Positions 1 to 6,499 of a DNA stretch of 58,139 bases are shown here, piece by piece. The stretch comes from Glycomyces algeriensis (GTDB lineage Bacteria; Actinomycetota; Actinomycetes; Mycobacteriales; Micromonosporaceae). The notes under the pieces were generated by a model that had not been told where the DNA came from, searched no databases, and saw only the letters and a list, made by a program, of their open reading frames with translations. Positions within the stretch are counted from its first letter, which is position 1; each line of letters starts with the position of its first letter. The stretch covers positions 1 to 58,139 of the forward strand of contig NZ_JAPZVR010000014.1 in assembly GCF_027622855.1 (NCBI RefSeq), in the 5' to 3' direction. The translations under genes and the position numbers were made by a program.

Positions 1-49
1 CCCGCACCCCGCACCCCGCACCCCGCACCCCGCACCCCGCACCCCGCAC
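1..49. repeat. Tandem heptamer array (GCACCCC)n at window edge
   Basis: GCAC recurs at 4, 11, 18, 25, 32, 39 and 46, giving seven exact 7-bp units. The array runs into base 1, so its full length is unknown. It shares the GYACNNN pattern with the arrays at 1083-1254 on the other side of the hydrolase gene. It may also be the reason the contig ends here. Confidence 0.9.
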
Positions 50-145
50 CGGATGCTGCCGCCGTCCCACGCGCCGCGCCACCTCACCTCACGTGACCGG
101 ACGCGTCCTCACCGCCTCCGGCTCGTCCGGCGGGCGGTGACCTCG

Positions 146-151
146 TACGCT
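146..151 (+). promoter_or_regulatory. Putative -10 box (TACGCT) for a leaderless hydrolase transcript
   Basis: TACGCT fits the actinobacterial TANNNT -10 pattern and lies exactly 6 nt before the GTG at 158. No Shine-Dalgarno sequence precedes that GTG. No clear -35 is visible. Confidence 0.4.
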
Positions 152-157
152 GAGCGC

Positions 158-1078
158 GTGACCCGCAAGACCTTCGCCGACAGCGCCGCCATCAAGCAAG
201 GCCCCTGGACCCACCGGCACATCGACGCCAACGGCTCGCGCTTCCACGTCGTGGAAGCCGGCGAGGGCCCGCTCATCCTGCTGCTGCATGGCTTCCCCGA
301 GTTCTGGTGGGCCTGGCGCCACCAGATCCCGGCCCTCGCCGACGCCGGCTTCCGCGTCGTGGCCGTCGACCTGCGCGGCTACGGCGCCTCCGACAAGCCG
401 CCGCGCGGCTACGACGCCTACACGATGGCCGCTGACGTCGTCGGGCTCGTGCGCGCCCTCGGCGAGCGCGAGGCGACCGTCGTCGGACACGACCTCGGCG
501 GCATCCTCGGCTTCGCCGCCGCCGCGTTCCACCCCCGCCAGTTCAGGTCCCTCGTCGTCATCGGCGCAGCCCATCCGCTGCGCCAGCGCGCCGCGCTCGC
601 GGTCGACCCGAAGGGGCAGATGACGGCCTCCCGGCACCTGTTCGCCTTCCAGATGCCCCGCTACGAGCACAAGCTGACCGATTGGGACGCAAGGAAGGTC
701 GCCGATCTCATGTACGCGTGGTCCGGCCCGGGCTGGCGGGGCAGCCGCGACTTCCAGGAGTATGTGCGGGCCTGCCGCGACGTCATCCAGATCCCTCAGG
801 CGGCGTTCTGCGCCTTGGAGGCGTTCCGGTGGCCGTTCCGCACCGCCATCGGCCTGGCCGGGCGCCGGTTCGTGAAACTCCTCCAACGGCCGACGCCGGT
901 GCCGACGCTCCAACTCCACGGCGCCCTCGACTCCTGCGTGCTGCCGCGCACCGCGCAGGGCTCCGGCCGGTACGTGCACGGGCGCTACGAGTGGAAGCTC
1001 CTCGACGGCATCGGCCACTTCCCGCAGCAGGAAGCCCCGGAGACGATCACGAAAGAGATCATCCGCTGGGCGAGCTGA
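158..1078 (+). CDS. Alpha/beta hydrolase, epoxide hydrolase-like
   Basis: A 306-residue alpha/beta-hydrolase. The oxyanion-hole motif HGFPEFW is at residues 44-50. The nucleophile elbow GHDLGG (110-115) carries Asp112 rather than Ser, as in epoxide hydrolases and haloalkane dehalogenases. A C-terminal His (about 287, GIGHFPQQE) completes the triad. The expected reaction is hydrolysis of an epoxide or related substrate through an alkyl-enzyme ester in the cytoplasm; the substrate is unknown and no signal peptide is present. The frame is open upstream to an ATG at 53, but homology begins near the GTG at 158, which is also 6 nt after a TACGCT box, so I chose 158. It stands alone between heptamer repeats. 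Class call is firm, substrate is not. Confidence 0.85.
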   Translation: MTRKTFADSAAIKQGPWTHRHIDANGSRFHVVEAGEGPLILLLHGFPEFWWAWRHQIPALADAGFRVVAVDLRGYGASDKPPRGYDAYTMAADVVGLVRALGEREATVVGHDLGGILGFAAAAFHPRQFRSLVVIGAAHPLRQRAALAVDPKGQMTASRHLFAFQMPRYEHKLTDWDARKVADLMYAWSGPGWRGSRDFQEYVRACRDVIQIPQAAFCALEAFRWPFRTAIGLAGRRFVKLLQRPTPVPTLQLHGALDSCVLPRTAQGSGRYVHGRYEWKLLDGIGHFPQQEAPETITKEIIRWAS

Positions 1079-1082
1079 CCTC

Positions 1083-1254
1083 ATACGCCGTATTCCGTAC
1101 GTAGTACTTCGTACACCGCACGGAAGGACGCCACACATTGAACCGTACAAAGTACAACGTACGTTGCACTTTGTACGTTGTATACCTTAGGTCGCATCGC
1201 ATCTCGTACGGTGTACACCGTACAACGTACGTTGCACTCCGTACACCGCACGAC
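1083..1254. repeat. Three runs of GTACNNN-type heptamers
   Basis: Three runs of 7-bp units begin at 1083 (6 units), 1145 (6 units) and 1206 (7 units), spaced 61-62 bp start to start. The first four bases of nearly every unit are GTAC, GCAC, GTAT or ATAC and the last three vary. The middle run is a 32-bp near-palindrome (1145-1176, one mismatched pair). The stretch is far less GC-rich than its surroundings. It fills the space between the hydrolase stop and the amidohydrolase promoter region; no gene is apparent in it. Confidence 0.9.
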
Positions 1255-1282
1255 GAGTGGCATCGTCCACGAATCCGCCAGC

Positions 1283-1304
1283 GCACTAGCCGCGCGGCTA
1301 GTGC
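1283..1304. promoter_or_regulatory. Perfect 22-bp palindrome upstream of the amidohydrolase
   Basis: The half-site GCACTAGCCGC is followed directly by its exact reverse complement. With no spacer it would make a poor hairpin loop, so a dimeric repressor operator (TetR- or MarR-like size) is more likely than a terminator. It ends 67 bp before the ATG at 1372. No regulator gene is adjacent. Confidence 0.5.
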
Positions 1305-1371
1305 ATCGGGCAGGATGTAGCGGGGCCGTCGCCCCACCGACCACCCGACGAGCCACCTGGAAGGCGGGCCA

Positions 1372-2511
1372 ATGTCCGAGGCCAATTTCGCGCTGCGCGG
1401 CGCGACGATCGTCCCCATCACGTCAGCACCCATCGAGCATGGCGTCATCCTCGTCGAGAACGGCCGCATCAGCGCCGTCGGCGGCGCGGACCTCCCTGTG
1501 CCCGAAGGCGTTTCCGTCGAGGACGCGACGGGCAAGTGGATCGTGCCGGGCCTGATCGACGCGCACACGCACCTGGGCGTGCACGAGGTCGCCGAGGGCT
1601 GGGCGGGGAACGACACCAACGAGATGACCGACCCGAACACCGCGTACGTGCGGGCGCTGGACGGCATCAACCCCGCCGAGCCGGGCTTCGCCGAGGCGCT
1701 GGAGGGCGGCGTGCTGGCGGTGAACGTGAACCCGGGTTCGGGCAACGTGATCGGCGGGGAGACCGTGGCGATCAAGACCGTGGGCCGCTATGTGGACGAG
1801 ATGGTGCTGCGTTCGCCGTCGGGCGTGAAGTCGGCGCTCGGCGAGAACCCGAAGCGGGTGTACGGCGAGCAGAAGAAGACGCCGTCGACGCGGCTCGGCA
1901 CGGCGGGCGTGCTGCGGAAGGCGTTCGTGGAGGCCGAGAACTACCGCGGTGCGGACGGCCCCGACCGCGACCTCACGCTCGAGGTGCTCGTCAAGGTCCT
2001 CGACCGCGAGATCCCGTGGCGCCAGCACTGCCACCGCGCGGACGACATCGCGACCGCGTTGCGCGTGGCCGAGGAGTTCGGGTACGACCTGGTGCTCGAC
2101 CACGGGACCGAGGCGCATCTGCTCGCTGACGTGATCGCCGAGCGGGGGATTCCGGTGATCTTCGGGCCGCTGCTGTGCTCGCGCTCGAAGGTGGAGACGG
2201 TGAACCGCTGGCCGGAGAACGCGGCGAAGCTCGCCGCGGCGGGCGTCGATCTCGCGATCACCACCGACCATCCGGTGGTCCCGATCGAGCACCTGATCAT
2301 CCAGGTGATGCTGGCGGTCAAGGCCGGGCTCGACCGCGACACCGCGCTCCGGTCGGTGACGATCAACCCGGCGAAGATCATGGGCGTCGACGACCGCCTC
2401 GGCTCCCTTGAGGCGGGCAAGGACGCCGACTTCTGCATCTGGTCGGGCGACCCGCTCGACATCTACTCGAAGGTCGAACGGGCCTACATCGACGGCAAGC
2501 AGGTCGCGTAG
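1372..2511 (+). CDS. Amidohydrolase, imidazolonepropionase-like family
   Basis: A 379-residue metal-dependent amidohydrolase of the HutI-like COG1228 type. An N-terminal beta-sandwich strand is followed by the metal motif in PGLIDAHTHLG (His65, His67). Later metal or catalytic candidates are QHCHRADD, the DHGTEAH segment and TTDHPVVP. The C-terminal GSLEAGKDADFCIWSGDP closes the beta-sandwich, as is usual in this superfamily. No signal peptide is seen, so it probably hydrolyses a cyclic amide or related bond in the cytoplasm; the substrate cannot be read. GGAAGG about 10 nt upstream supports the ATG. It is a single-gene unit with the 22-bp palindrome and the heptad arrays upstream as possible control region. 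Confidence 0.85.
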   Translation: MSEANFALRGATIVPITSAPIEHGVILVENGRISAVGGADLPVPEGVSVEDATGKWIVPGLIDAHTHLGVHEVAEGWAGNDTNEMTDPNTAYVRALDGINPAEPGFAEALEGGVLAVNVNPGSGNVIGGETVAIKTVGRYVDEMVLRSPSGVKSALGENPKRVYGEQKKTPSTRLGTAGVLRKAFVEAENYRGADGPDRDLTLEVLVKVLDREIPWRQHCHRADDIATALRVAEEFGYDLVLDHGTEAHLLADVIAERGIPVIFGPLLCSRSKVETVNRWPENAAKLAAAGVDLAITTDHPVVPIEHLIIQVMLAVKAGLDRDTALRSVTINPAKIMGVDDRLGSLEAGKDADFCIWSGDPLDIYSKVERAYIDGKQVA

Positions 2512-2547
2512 GCCGCACGAGCCGGGCGGGCGCGCTGAGCCCTGACA

Positions 2548-2907
2548 TCAAGGGCTGCAACGCTTCAAGACGCTGAGCCTGGGCCCGGGGCGGCGGCGCT
2601 GTGGAGGCTGGTCCGCCGCCCCGGACGACTCGGACGCGGCCCCGGGCCCGGCGGGGCGCCGAAGCGCGCCGGCCGGCCCGGGCCCGGGCGGTGTGGAGGC
2701 GGGCCGCCGGGCCTCGGCCCGGGTCGGGAGCGCGGCTTCAGAAGCCGCCCGCAGGTCGCGGGCGATGAGGCCGCGCCGGGCGGCGGTGAAACCGCCGGCG
2801 ATCCGGCCGAGCAGCGTCGGGCGGTCGGGGACGACGGGCGCGTCGGGCAGTGCCGAGCGAGCCTCAGAGCCGACCATCTGCATTGCCAGGAGTGCGTAAG
2901 CGTCCAT
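2548..2907 (-). CDS. Small hypothetical protein
   Basis: A 119-residue protein of unknown function. The N-terminal half (residues 1-60) looks like genuine protein, with an amphipathic stretch around LLGRIAGGFTAARRGL. The C-terminal half is Pro/Ala/Arg/Gly-rich low complexity. The frame is open further upstream, but GGAAGGAAAC sits at good distance before this ATG. Extreme GC content makes chance ORFs common here, so it is only a reasonable prediction. Confidence 0.45.
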   Translation of the reverse strand: MDAYALLAMQMVGSEARSALPDAPVVPDRPTLLGRIAGGFTAARRGLIARDLRAASEAALPTRAEARRPASTPPGPGPAGALRRPAGPGAASESSGAADQPPQRRRPGPRLSVLKRCSP

Positions 2908-3353
2908 TGGGTGTTTCCTTCCGGGCGGTGATGCGAGAAGCGTGCCGCGCCGGTGCGGCGGTGAGGCCCGCCCCGCGTATGGGTGCGACCGGGATGGATT
3001 CCCGGCGCCGCGGTCGGTTCCGGGGCCTCGGCCACTACTCTGACCGGCCCTTGTCACCGGCTCATTACGCCCCAGGAAACCCTCGGACAAGTCCGGTGAA
3101 CACCAAGGTGCCGATCATGCCCCAGGTCACACCCGTTGTGCGCCAGCAGCAATCGAACGTCGCCCGAACAAGAGGCGCCGGGAGGCCGCCCGCATCCAGA
3201 CGCCGGCCCGCTCCCGCCCGGGCAACCCGGCCGCGAGCCGAAGCGATGCACCGCTGCCGCAATCGAGGCCGGCAGGCCGGCGCTGACGTGTCAGTGCGGC
3301 GGACCCGGGTACCCGTGGTGCAGCAGCGCACGACGATCGAAGGGAGCAAGCGC
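2908..3353. other. Intergenic region, no recognisable gene
   Basis: About 445 bases between the divergent small genes. It must hold both promoters. A short minus-strand frame around 3065-3190 reads as a hydrophobic helix-like peptide (GMIGTLVFTGLV), but it has no convincing start signal and I did not call it. Confidence 0.4.
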
Positions 3354-3584
3354 ATGGCCAGTGAAGAAACCGGTCACGTGACAGGCACACCGGACAAGGA
3401 CTACAACATCATCTGGTTCGTCGAGGCGTGCTTGAGCAACGCACTGCGGCTGGAGACGTACATCGCCGACGCCGAGCGGGCGAACGACACCGAACTGGTG
3501 GAGTTCTTCAAGCGCGCTCAAGGCGCGAGCCGCAAGGGCGCCGAGGAAGGCAAGGCCCTCCTGGCGCAGCGGCTCAACAGCTGA
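3354..3584 (+). CDS. Small conserved helical protein
   Basis: A 76-residue acidic, mostly alpha-helical protein without signal peptide or membrane segment. The sequence around IIWFVEACLSNALRLETYIADAERANDTEL resembles a small conserved protein I recall from Streptomyces; its function is unknown. GAAGGGAGC precedes the ATG at the right distance and decides the start inside a longer open frame. It is followed by a hairpin at 3601-3627 and two further small genes in the same direction, forming a small-protein cluster that may belong to a stress regulon (inference). Confidence 0.7.
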   Translation: MASEETGHVTGTPDKDYNIIWFVEACLSNALRLETYIADAERANDTELVEFFKRAQGASRKGAEEGKALLAQRLNS

Positions 3585-3600
3585 CGCGAACCTTCAGCGT

Positions 3601-3627
3601 CCGCAGCTCCGAGCAGTCGGACTGCGG
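3601..3627 (+). terminator. Hairpin after the 76-residue gene
   Basis: CCGCAG and TCCGA pair with TCGGA and CTGCGG around a GCAG loop, with one bulged C. No U-tract follows, so it is at best a weak intrinsic terminator. Confidence 0.4.
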
Positions 3628-3831
3628 GCGCGCCGCTCTGCACCGCCCGGATCGAGGGCCGCCGCGCCCGTCCCTGCGAAACGCCGAAACGACCCGGCGG
3701 ACACGCCGAGGCGGATACCGGGCCGCAGGCGTACATCATTCGCCGGACATCTGGGTACCCGGAGTCCAGACAGGAGGCGCCGCCGACGAAGCCGCAGGCA
3801 CGTCGGACCGTCCACCGGAAAGGAGACCGGC

Positions 3832-3945
3832 ATGCGCTGGCTCGTAAGAAACGTGGCCCTGGCAGCGACCATGGCGGTACTGCAGTACGCGGTGCGCGAG
3901 GTCATGCGCCGCCGCCACCGCTCGCACTCCGCTGCGGCGCACTAG
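3832..3945 (+). CDS. Very small membrane protein (37 residues)
   Basis: A short reading frame encoding 37 residues: MRWLVRN, a hydrophobic helix (VALAATMAVLQYAV), then a basic tail ending in HRSHSAAAH. AAAGGAGACC lies directly upstream, a better Shine-Dalgarno match than most genes in the window have. Predicted single-pass or peripheral membrane peptide of unknown role. It lies about 70 bp before the GlsB-type gene on the same strand and may be co-transcribed with it. Confidence 0.5.
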   Translation: MRWLVRNVALAATMAVLQYAVREVMRRRHRSHSAAAH

Positions 3946-4018
3946 GCCCGCAGCAGCACCAGAGCTCCATCGGCCGGGCCATCCCCTCGGCCGGATCTGC
4001 ACGACACAGGAGGATCTC

Positions 4019-4282
4019 ATGATCGGATTCATCGTCGCCGGGCTCATCATCGGCGCGCTCGCCCGCCTCATCAAGCCGGGGAAGCAGCGCCTCGGCCTCC
4101 TCGCGACCCTCATCCTGGGCCTGGTCGGCTCGGTCATCGGCGGCACCATCGCGAACCTGCTCGGCACGGGCGACATCTGGGAGCTGAACGTCCTCGGCTT
4201 CGTCATGGCAGTGATCGCCTCGATCCTGCTCATCGGCGTCGCCGAAGGCATCGCCCAGAGCAGGCACCATCCCGCGCACTGA
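4019..4282 (+). CDS. GlsB/YeaQ/YmgE family stress membrane protein
   Basis: An 87-residue membrane protein with three hydrophobic segments (about 3-17, 26-47, 57-76) and the family's glycine-rich helices (FIVAGLIIGALARLIKPGK, LILGLVGSVIGGTIANLL). Members were formerly labelled transglycosylase-associated proteins and are induced by general stress in several bacteria; no enzymatic activity is established. AGGAGG is present at the ATG. Length matches the family. It ends the run of small genes and is followed by the hairpin at 4352-4379. Confidence 0.9.
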   Translation: MIGFIVAGLIIGALARLIKPGKQRLGLLATLILGLVGSVIGGTIANLLGTGDIWELNVLGFVMAVIASILLIGVAEGIAQSRHHPAH

Positions 4283-4351
4283 CGTTCAAGGAAATGAGGC
4301 CCGACCGCAGCCGGCGAAGCAAGGCAGGCTTCAGGATCGGGACGCATAAGG

Positions 4352-4379
4352 CCGGGCGGGTCCTTCGGGACTCGCCCGG
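4352..4379. terminator. Hairpin between glsB-like gene and tRNA-Lys
   Basis: A 12-bp GC-rich stem (one G:T pair) closes on a TTCG tetraloop. It lies between the convergent membrane-protein gene and the minus-strand tRNA, so it may serve both directions. No long T-tract. Confidence 0.65.
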
Positions 4380-4408
4380 TTCTCGTATGCCCGCTGAGCT
4401 GGGGCTTG

Positions 4409-4484
4409 TGGTGGGTCCAGTGGGACTCGAACCCACAACCTACGGATTAAAAGTCCGCAGCTCTGCCAATTGAGCTATAGACCC
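4409..4484 (-). tRNA. tRNA-Lys (anticodon TTT), CCA encoded
   Basis: A complete cloverleaf on the minus strand. The 7-bp acceptor stem pairs GGGTCTA with TGGACCC. The D-arm is GCTC/GAGC and the anticodon stem GCGGA/TCCGT. The loop CTTTTAA gives anticodon TTT (reads AAA/AAG Lys), and the T-arm is GTGGG-TTCGAGT-CCCAC. The discriminator A is followed by a genomically encoded CCA. Confidence 0.97.
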
Positions 4485-4945
4485 AACGGGGAGATTACCG
4501 CATCGGAACGCCGCCGGTGCGGGTGGCGGGGCCCGGATGGCCTGCGGCACTCGGATTGTCGGTGGCGGGTGCGATAGTCGTGTGCGGCGCGCTCGTCCAC
4601 AGCCTGTGGACGGCGGGCAGGGACGATGCAGGGCTGGTGCGAGGTGTTTCAGGCCGGACTCCACCGCCGGGCCGGTGGCGGTGGAGCCTGCGGCGGGCGG
4701 TGTGGGCTTCGCACCGCCGCGGGTGGACGGCGCGGCGGCAGTCGCGGAGCACCGCCGCCGCGCCTATTCGATCCGCGTCACACGCAGTCCTCGGTGGGGT
4801 CGGACCCGCTCCCGCTTGATCGAACATATGTACTATAAACCATCGCGCGGAGCCCGCACACCCCCGGTCGGGTGAATTCCCAACGGATCTGAGGAACGCG
4901 CTCGTCGCCCGGCACGGCCCCGGCGGCATCAGGCGGACGAGCAGG
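4485..4945. other. Intergenic region upstream of yaaA
   Basis: No convincing gene. A plus-strand frame from 4517 could encode about 100 residues with one hydrophobic segment, but its second half is Arg/Ser-rich low complexity and it has no ribosome-binding site. A 17-bp palindrome with half-site GTCCACAG is at 4595-4611. An AT-rich island with ACATATGT is at 4824-4840. Confidence 0.4.
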
Positions 4946-4951
4946 TAGACT
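4946..4951 (+). promoter_or_regulatory. Putative -10 box (TAGACT) before yaaA
   Basis: TAGACT lies 8 nt before the GTG at 4960, consistent with a leaderless or near-leaderless transcript. No Shine-Dalgarno sequence is visible. Confidence 0.4.
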
Positions 4952-4959
4952 CGCCTGCT

Positions 4960-5703
4960 GTGCTCATACTGCTGCCGCCGTCAGAAGGAAAGGCCGGTCA
5001 AGGCGACGGTCCTCCCTTGGACCTCGGCCGACTCTCCTCTCCCGCGCTGAACCCCGTCCGCGAGCTTCTCGTCGACCGCCTGGTCGAGCTGTGCGCCGAC
5101 GAGGAGGCCGCCGTGAAGGCGCTCAAGCTCCCCGCGAGCGCGCGCCATTACGTCCAGGCCGGCCGCACGCTCCGCACCGCCCCGACCCTCGCGGCCTGGG
5201 AGTTGTACAACGGCGTGCTCTACGACCGGCTCGGGCTCGGGGACCTCCCCGACGGCGAGCAGGTCTTCATCGCGTCCCCGCTCTGGGGACTCCTGCGGCC
5301 CTCGGATCGCGTGCCGCCGTACCGGATGCCGATGAGCACCCGCTTCCCCGGCCTCGACACGCTGGCGAAGCTGTGGCGCCCGGCCGTCACCGAGGTGCTC
5401 GGCGCCCGGAACGAACTCATCGTGGACCTGCGCTCGGGCACGTACGCCCAGGTGTGGGGTCCGAAGGACCGCGGCGTCGCCGTGCGCGTGTTCAAAGAGG
5501 ACGCCGACGGCGGACGCACCGTCATCACCCACATGGCCAAGGCCACCCGGGGCGAGGTCGCCCGCGCGCTCCTCGCCGGCGGCGCCCGGCCCGAGTCCGC
5601 GGCGGACCTGGCCGACTTCCTCGCCGGCCAGGGCTGGAAGGTCGAGCTCAGCGAGCCGGCCACCCGCTCCAAGCCGTGGCAGCTCGACATCGTGAGCGCC
5701 TGA
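4960..5703 (+). CDS. yaaA: Peroxide stress protein YaaA family
   Basis: A 247-residue protein of the YaaA/DUF328 family, beginning with the diagnostic LLPPSEGK motif. The later segments WELYNGVLYDRLG, ASPLWGLLRPSD and VITHMAKATRGEVAR are family-typical. In E. coli YaaA lowers free iron and protects DNA and proteins during peroxide stress; the biochemical mechanism is not fully settled. It is cytoplasmic with no membrane segment. The GTG at 4960 is preferred because LPPSEGK is normally at the extreme N-terminus and the TAGACT box lies just upstream. Confidence 0.9.
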   Translation: MLILLPPSEGKAGQGDGPPLDLGRLSSPALNPVRELLVDRLVELCADEEAAVKALKLPASARHYVQAGRTLRTAPTLAAWELYNGVLYDRLGLGDLPDGEQVFIASPLWGLLRPSDRVPPYRMPMSTRFPGLDTLAKLWRPAVTEVLGARNELIVDLRSGTYAQVWGPKDRGVAVRVFKEDADGGRTVITHMAKATRGEVARALLAGGARPESAADLADFLAGQGWKVELSEPATRSKPWQLDIVSA

Positions 5704-5708
5704 GCGGA

Positions 5709-5862
5709 GCTACCCTCGCGTGTAGTAGCGAAGACCCCCGGCAACAACCCTGCCCGGCGGGACCTGAAGGGGAGCTGAAGGCGGTCGGAAGCTACCCGCG
5801 CGTTTCGTTCCGAGCACCCCCGGCAACAACCCTGCCTCGCGGAACCTGAAGGCAGGCTGAAG
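5709..5862. repeat. 82-bp direct repeat, each copy with paired CTGAAG
   Basis: Two similar copies start at 5709 and 5791 (offset 82 bp). Both contain GCTACCC, then CCCCCGGCAACAACCCTGC, then a CCTGAAG...GCTGAAG pair whose CTGAAG units are exactly 11 bp apart (5764/5775 and 5846/5857). They lie between the convergent yaaA and ppa genes. Confidence 0.85.
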
Positions 5863-5902
5863 CGGGTGGCGGGCAGGACGAGAGCAGACGAGAAGCCAAA
5901 TA

Positions 5903-5937
5903 GGAAGGGCCCGGACGCATCGCGTCCGGGCCCTTCC
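5903..5937 (-). terminator. Rho-independent terminator of ppa
   Basis: A perfect 16-bp stem (arms 5903-5918 and 5922-5937) with a 3-nt loop. On the minus strand it lies just after the ppa stop and is followed by TATTTGG. It may also stop yaaA transcripts. Confidence 0.85.
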
Positions 5938-5946
5938 TTCGTGTCG

Positions 5947-6444
5947 CTAGTGGTTCGAGTGGTAGCCGTTGGCCTTGGCGCGCTCGAACGAGCGGCGCAC
6001 CTCTTCCTCGGCCTCCGCCCGTCCGGTCCAGGTCGCGCCCTCGACGCTCTTGCCGGGCTCCAAGTCCTTGTAGACCGTGAAGAAGTGCTGGATCTCCAGG
6101 CGGTCGAACTCGGGCACGTCGCCGATGTCCTTGAACCGGTCCTTGCGGGGGTCCTCGGCCGGGACGCACAGCACCTTGTCGTCGACACCCTTCTCGTCGC
6201 GCATCCGGAACATGCCGATGGCACGCGCGCGGATCACGCAACCGGGGAACGTCGGCTCCACCAGGACCAAAGCGTCCAGCGGGTCGCCGTCCTGGCCGAG
6301 CGTGTCGTCAATGAAGCCGTAGTCGGCCGGGTACACCGTCGCGGTGAACAGTGTCCGGTCCAGACGGATACGTCCGGTCTCGTGGTCGATCTCGTACTTG
6401 TTGGCGCTCCCTTTCGGGATCTCCACGGTCACGTCGAACTCCAT
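5947..6444 (-). CDS. ppa: Inorganic pyrophosphatase, family I
   Basis: A 165-residue soluble pyrophosphatase hydrolysing PPi to two phosphates, which pulls biosynthetic reactions forward. The family signature for metal and PPi binding is visible as [20 protein letters not shown], with PKGSANKYE near the N-terminus and [11 protein letters not shown] following. The length is that of the bacterial hexameric enzyme. GGAGGAGG precedes the ATG. It is divergent from dacB, with only 55 bp between start codons, so the two promoters overlap. The ppa/dacB pairing is the usual start of an actinobacterial cluster continuing to tilS, hpt and ftsH. Confidence 0.97.
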   Translation of the reverse strand: MEFDVTVEIPKGSANKYEIDHETGRIRLDRTLFTATVYPADYGFIDDTLGQDGDPLDALVLVEPTFPGCVIRARAIGMFRMRDEKGVDDKVLCVPAEDPRKDRFKDIGDVPEFDRLEIQHFFTVYKDLEPGKSVEGATWTGRAEAEEEVRRSFERAKANGYHSNH

Positions 6445-6487
6445 CGGCCGACCTCCTCCAGGCTCAAATGCAGTGCTCTTAATGGCT

Positions 6488-6493
6488 TAGTCT
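6488..6493 (+). promoter_or_regulatory. Putative -10 box (TAGTCT) for leaderless dacB
   Basis: TAGTCT ends exactly 6 nt before the dacB ATG at 6500, and no Shine-Dalgarno sequence is present. Confidence 0.45.
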
Positions 6494-6499
6494 CTGTGC

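Noticed and set aside
1081..1356. Small ORFs across the heptad arrays (Cys/Tyr/Thr/Val/Arg-rich)
   Set aside because: Their repeated RCT/VYN/YTV-type peptides are direct translations of the GTACNNN units; no start signal or family.
4595..4611. DnaA box or origin from the GTCCACAG palindrome
   Set aside because: A single TGTGGA-type palindrome with no clustered DnaA boxes, no dnaA/dnaN and no unwinding element.
4517..4819. Possible 100-residue protein with one hydrophobic segment
   Set aside because: No ribosome-binding site or leaderless signature, and the second half is Arg/Ser-rich low complexity.
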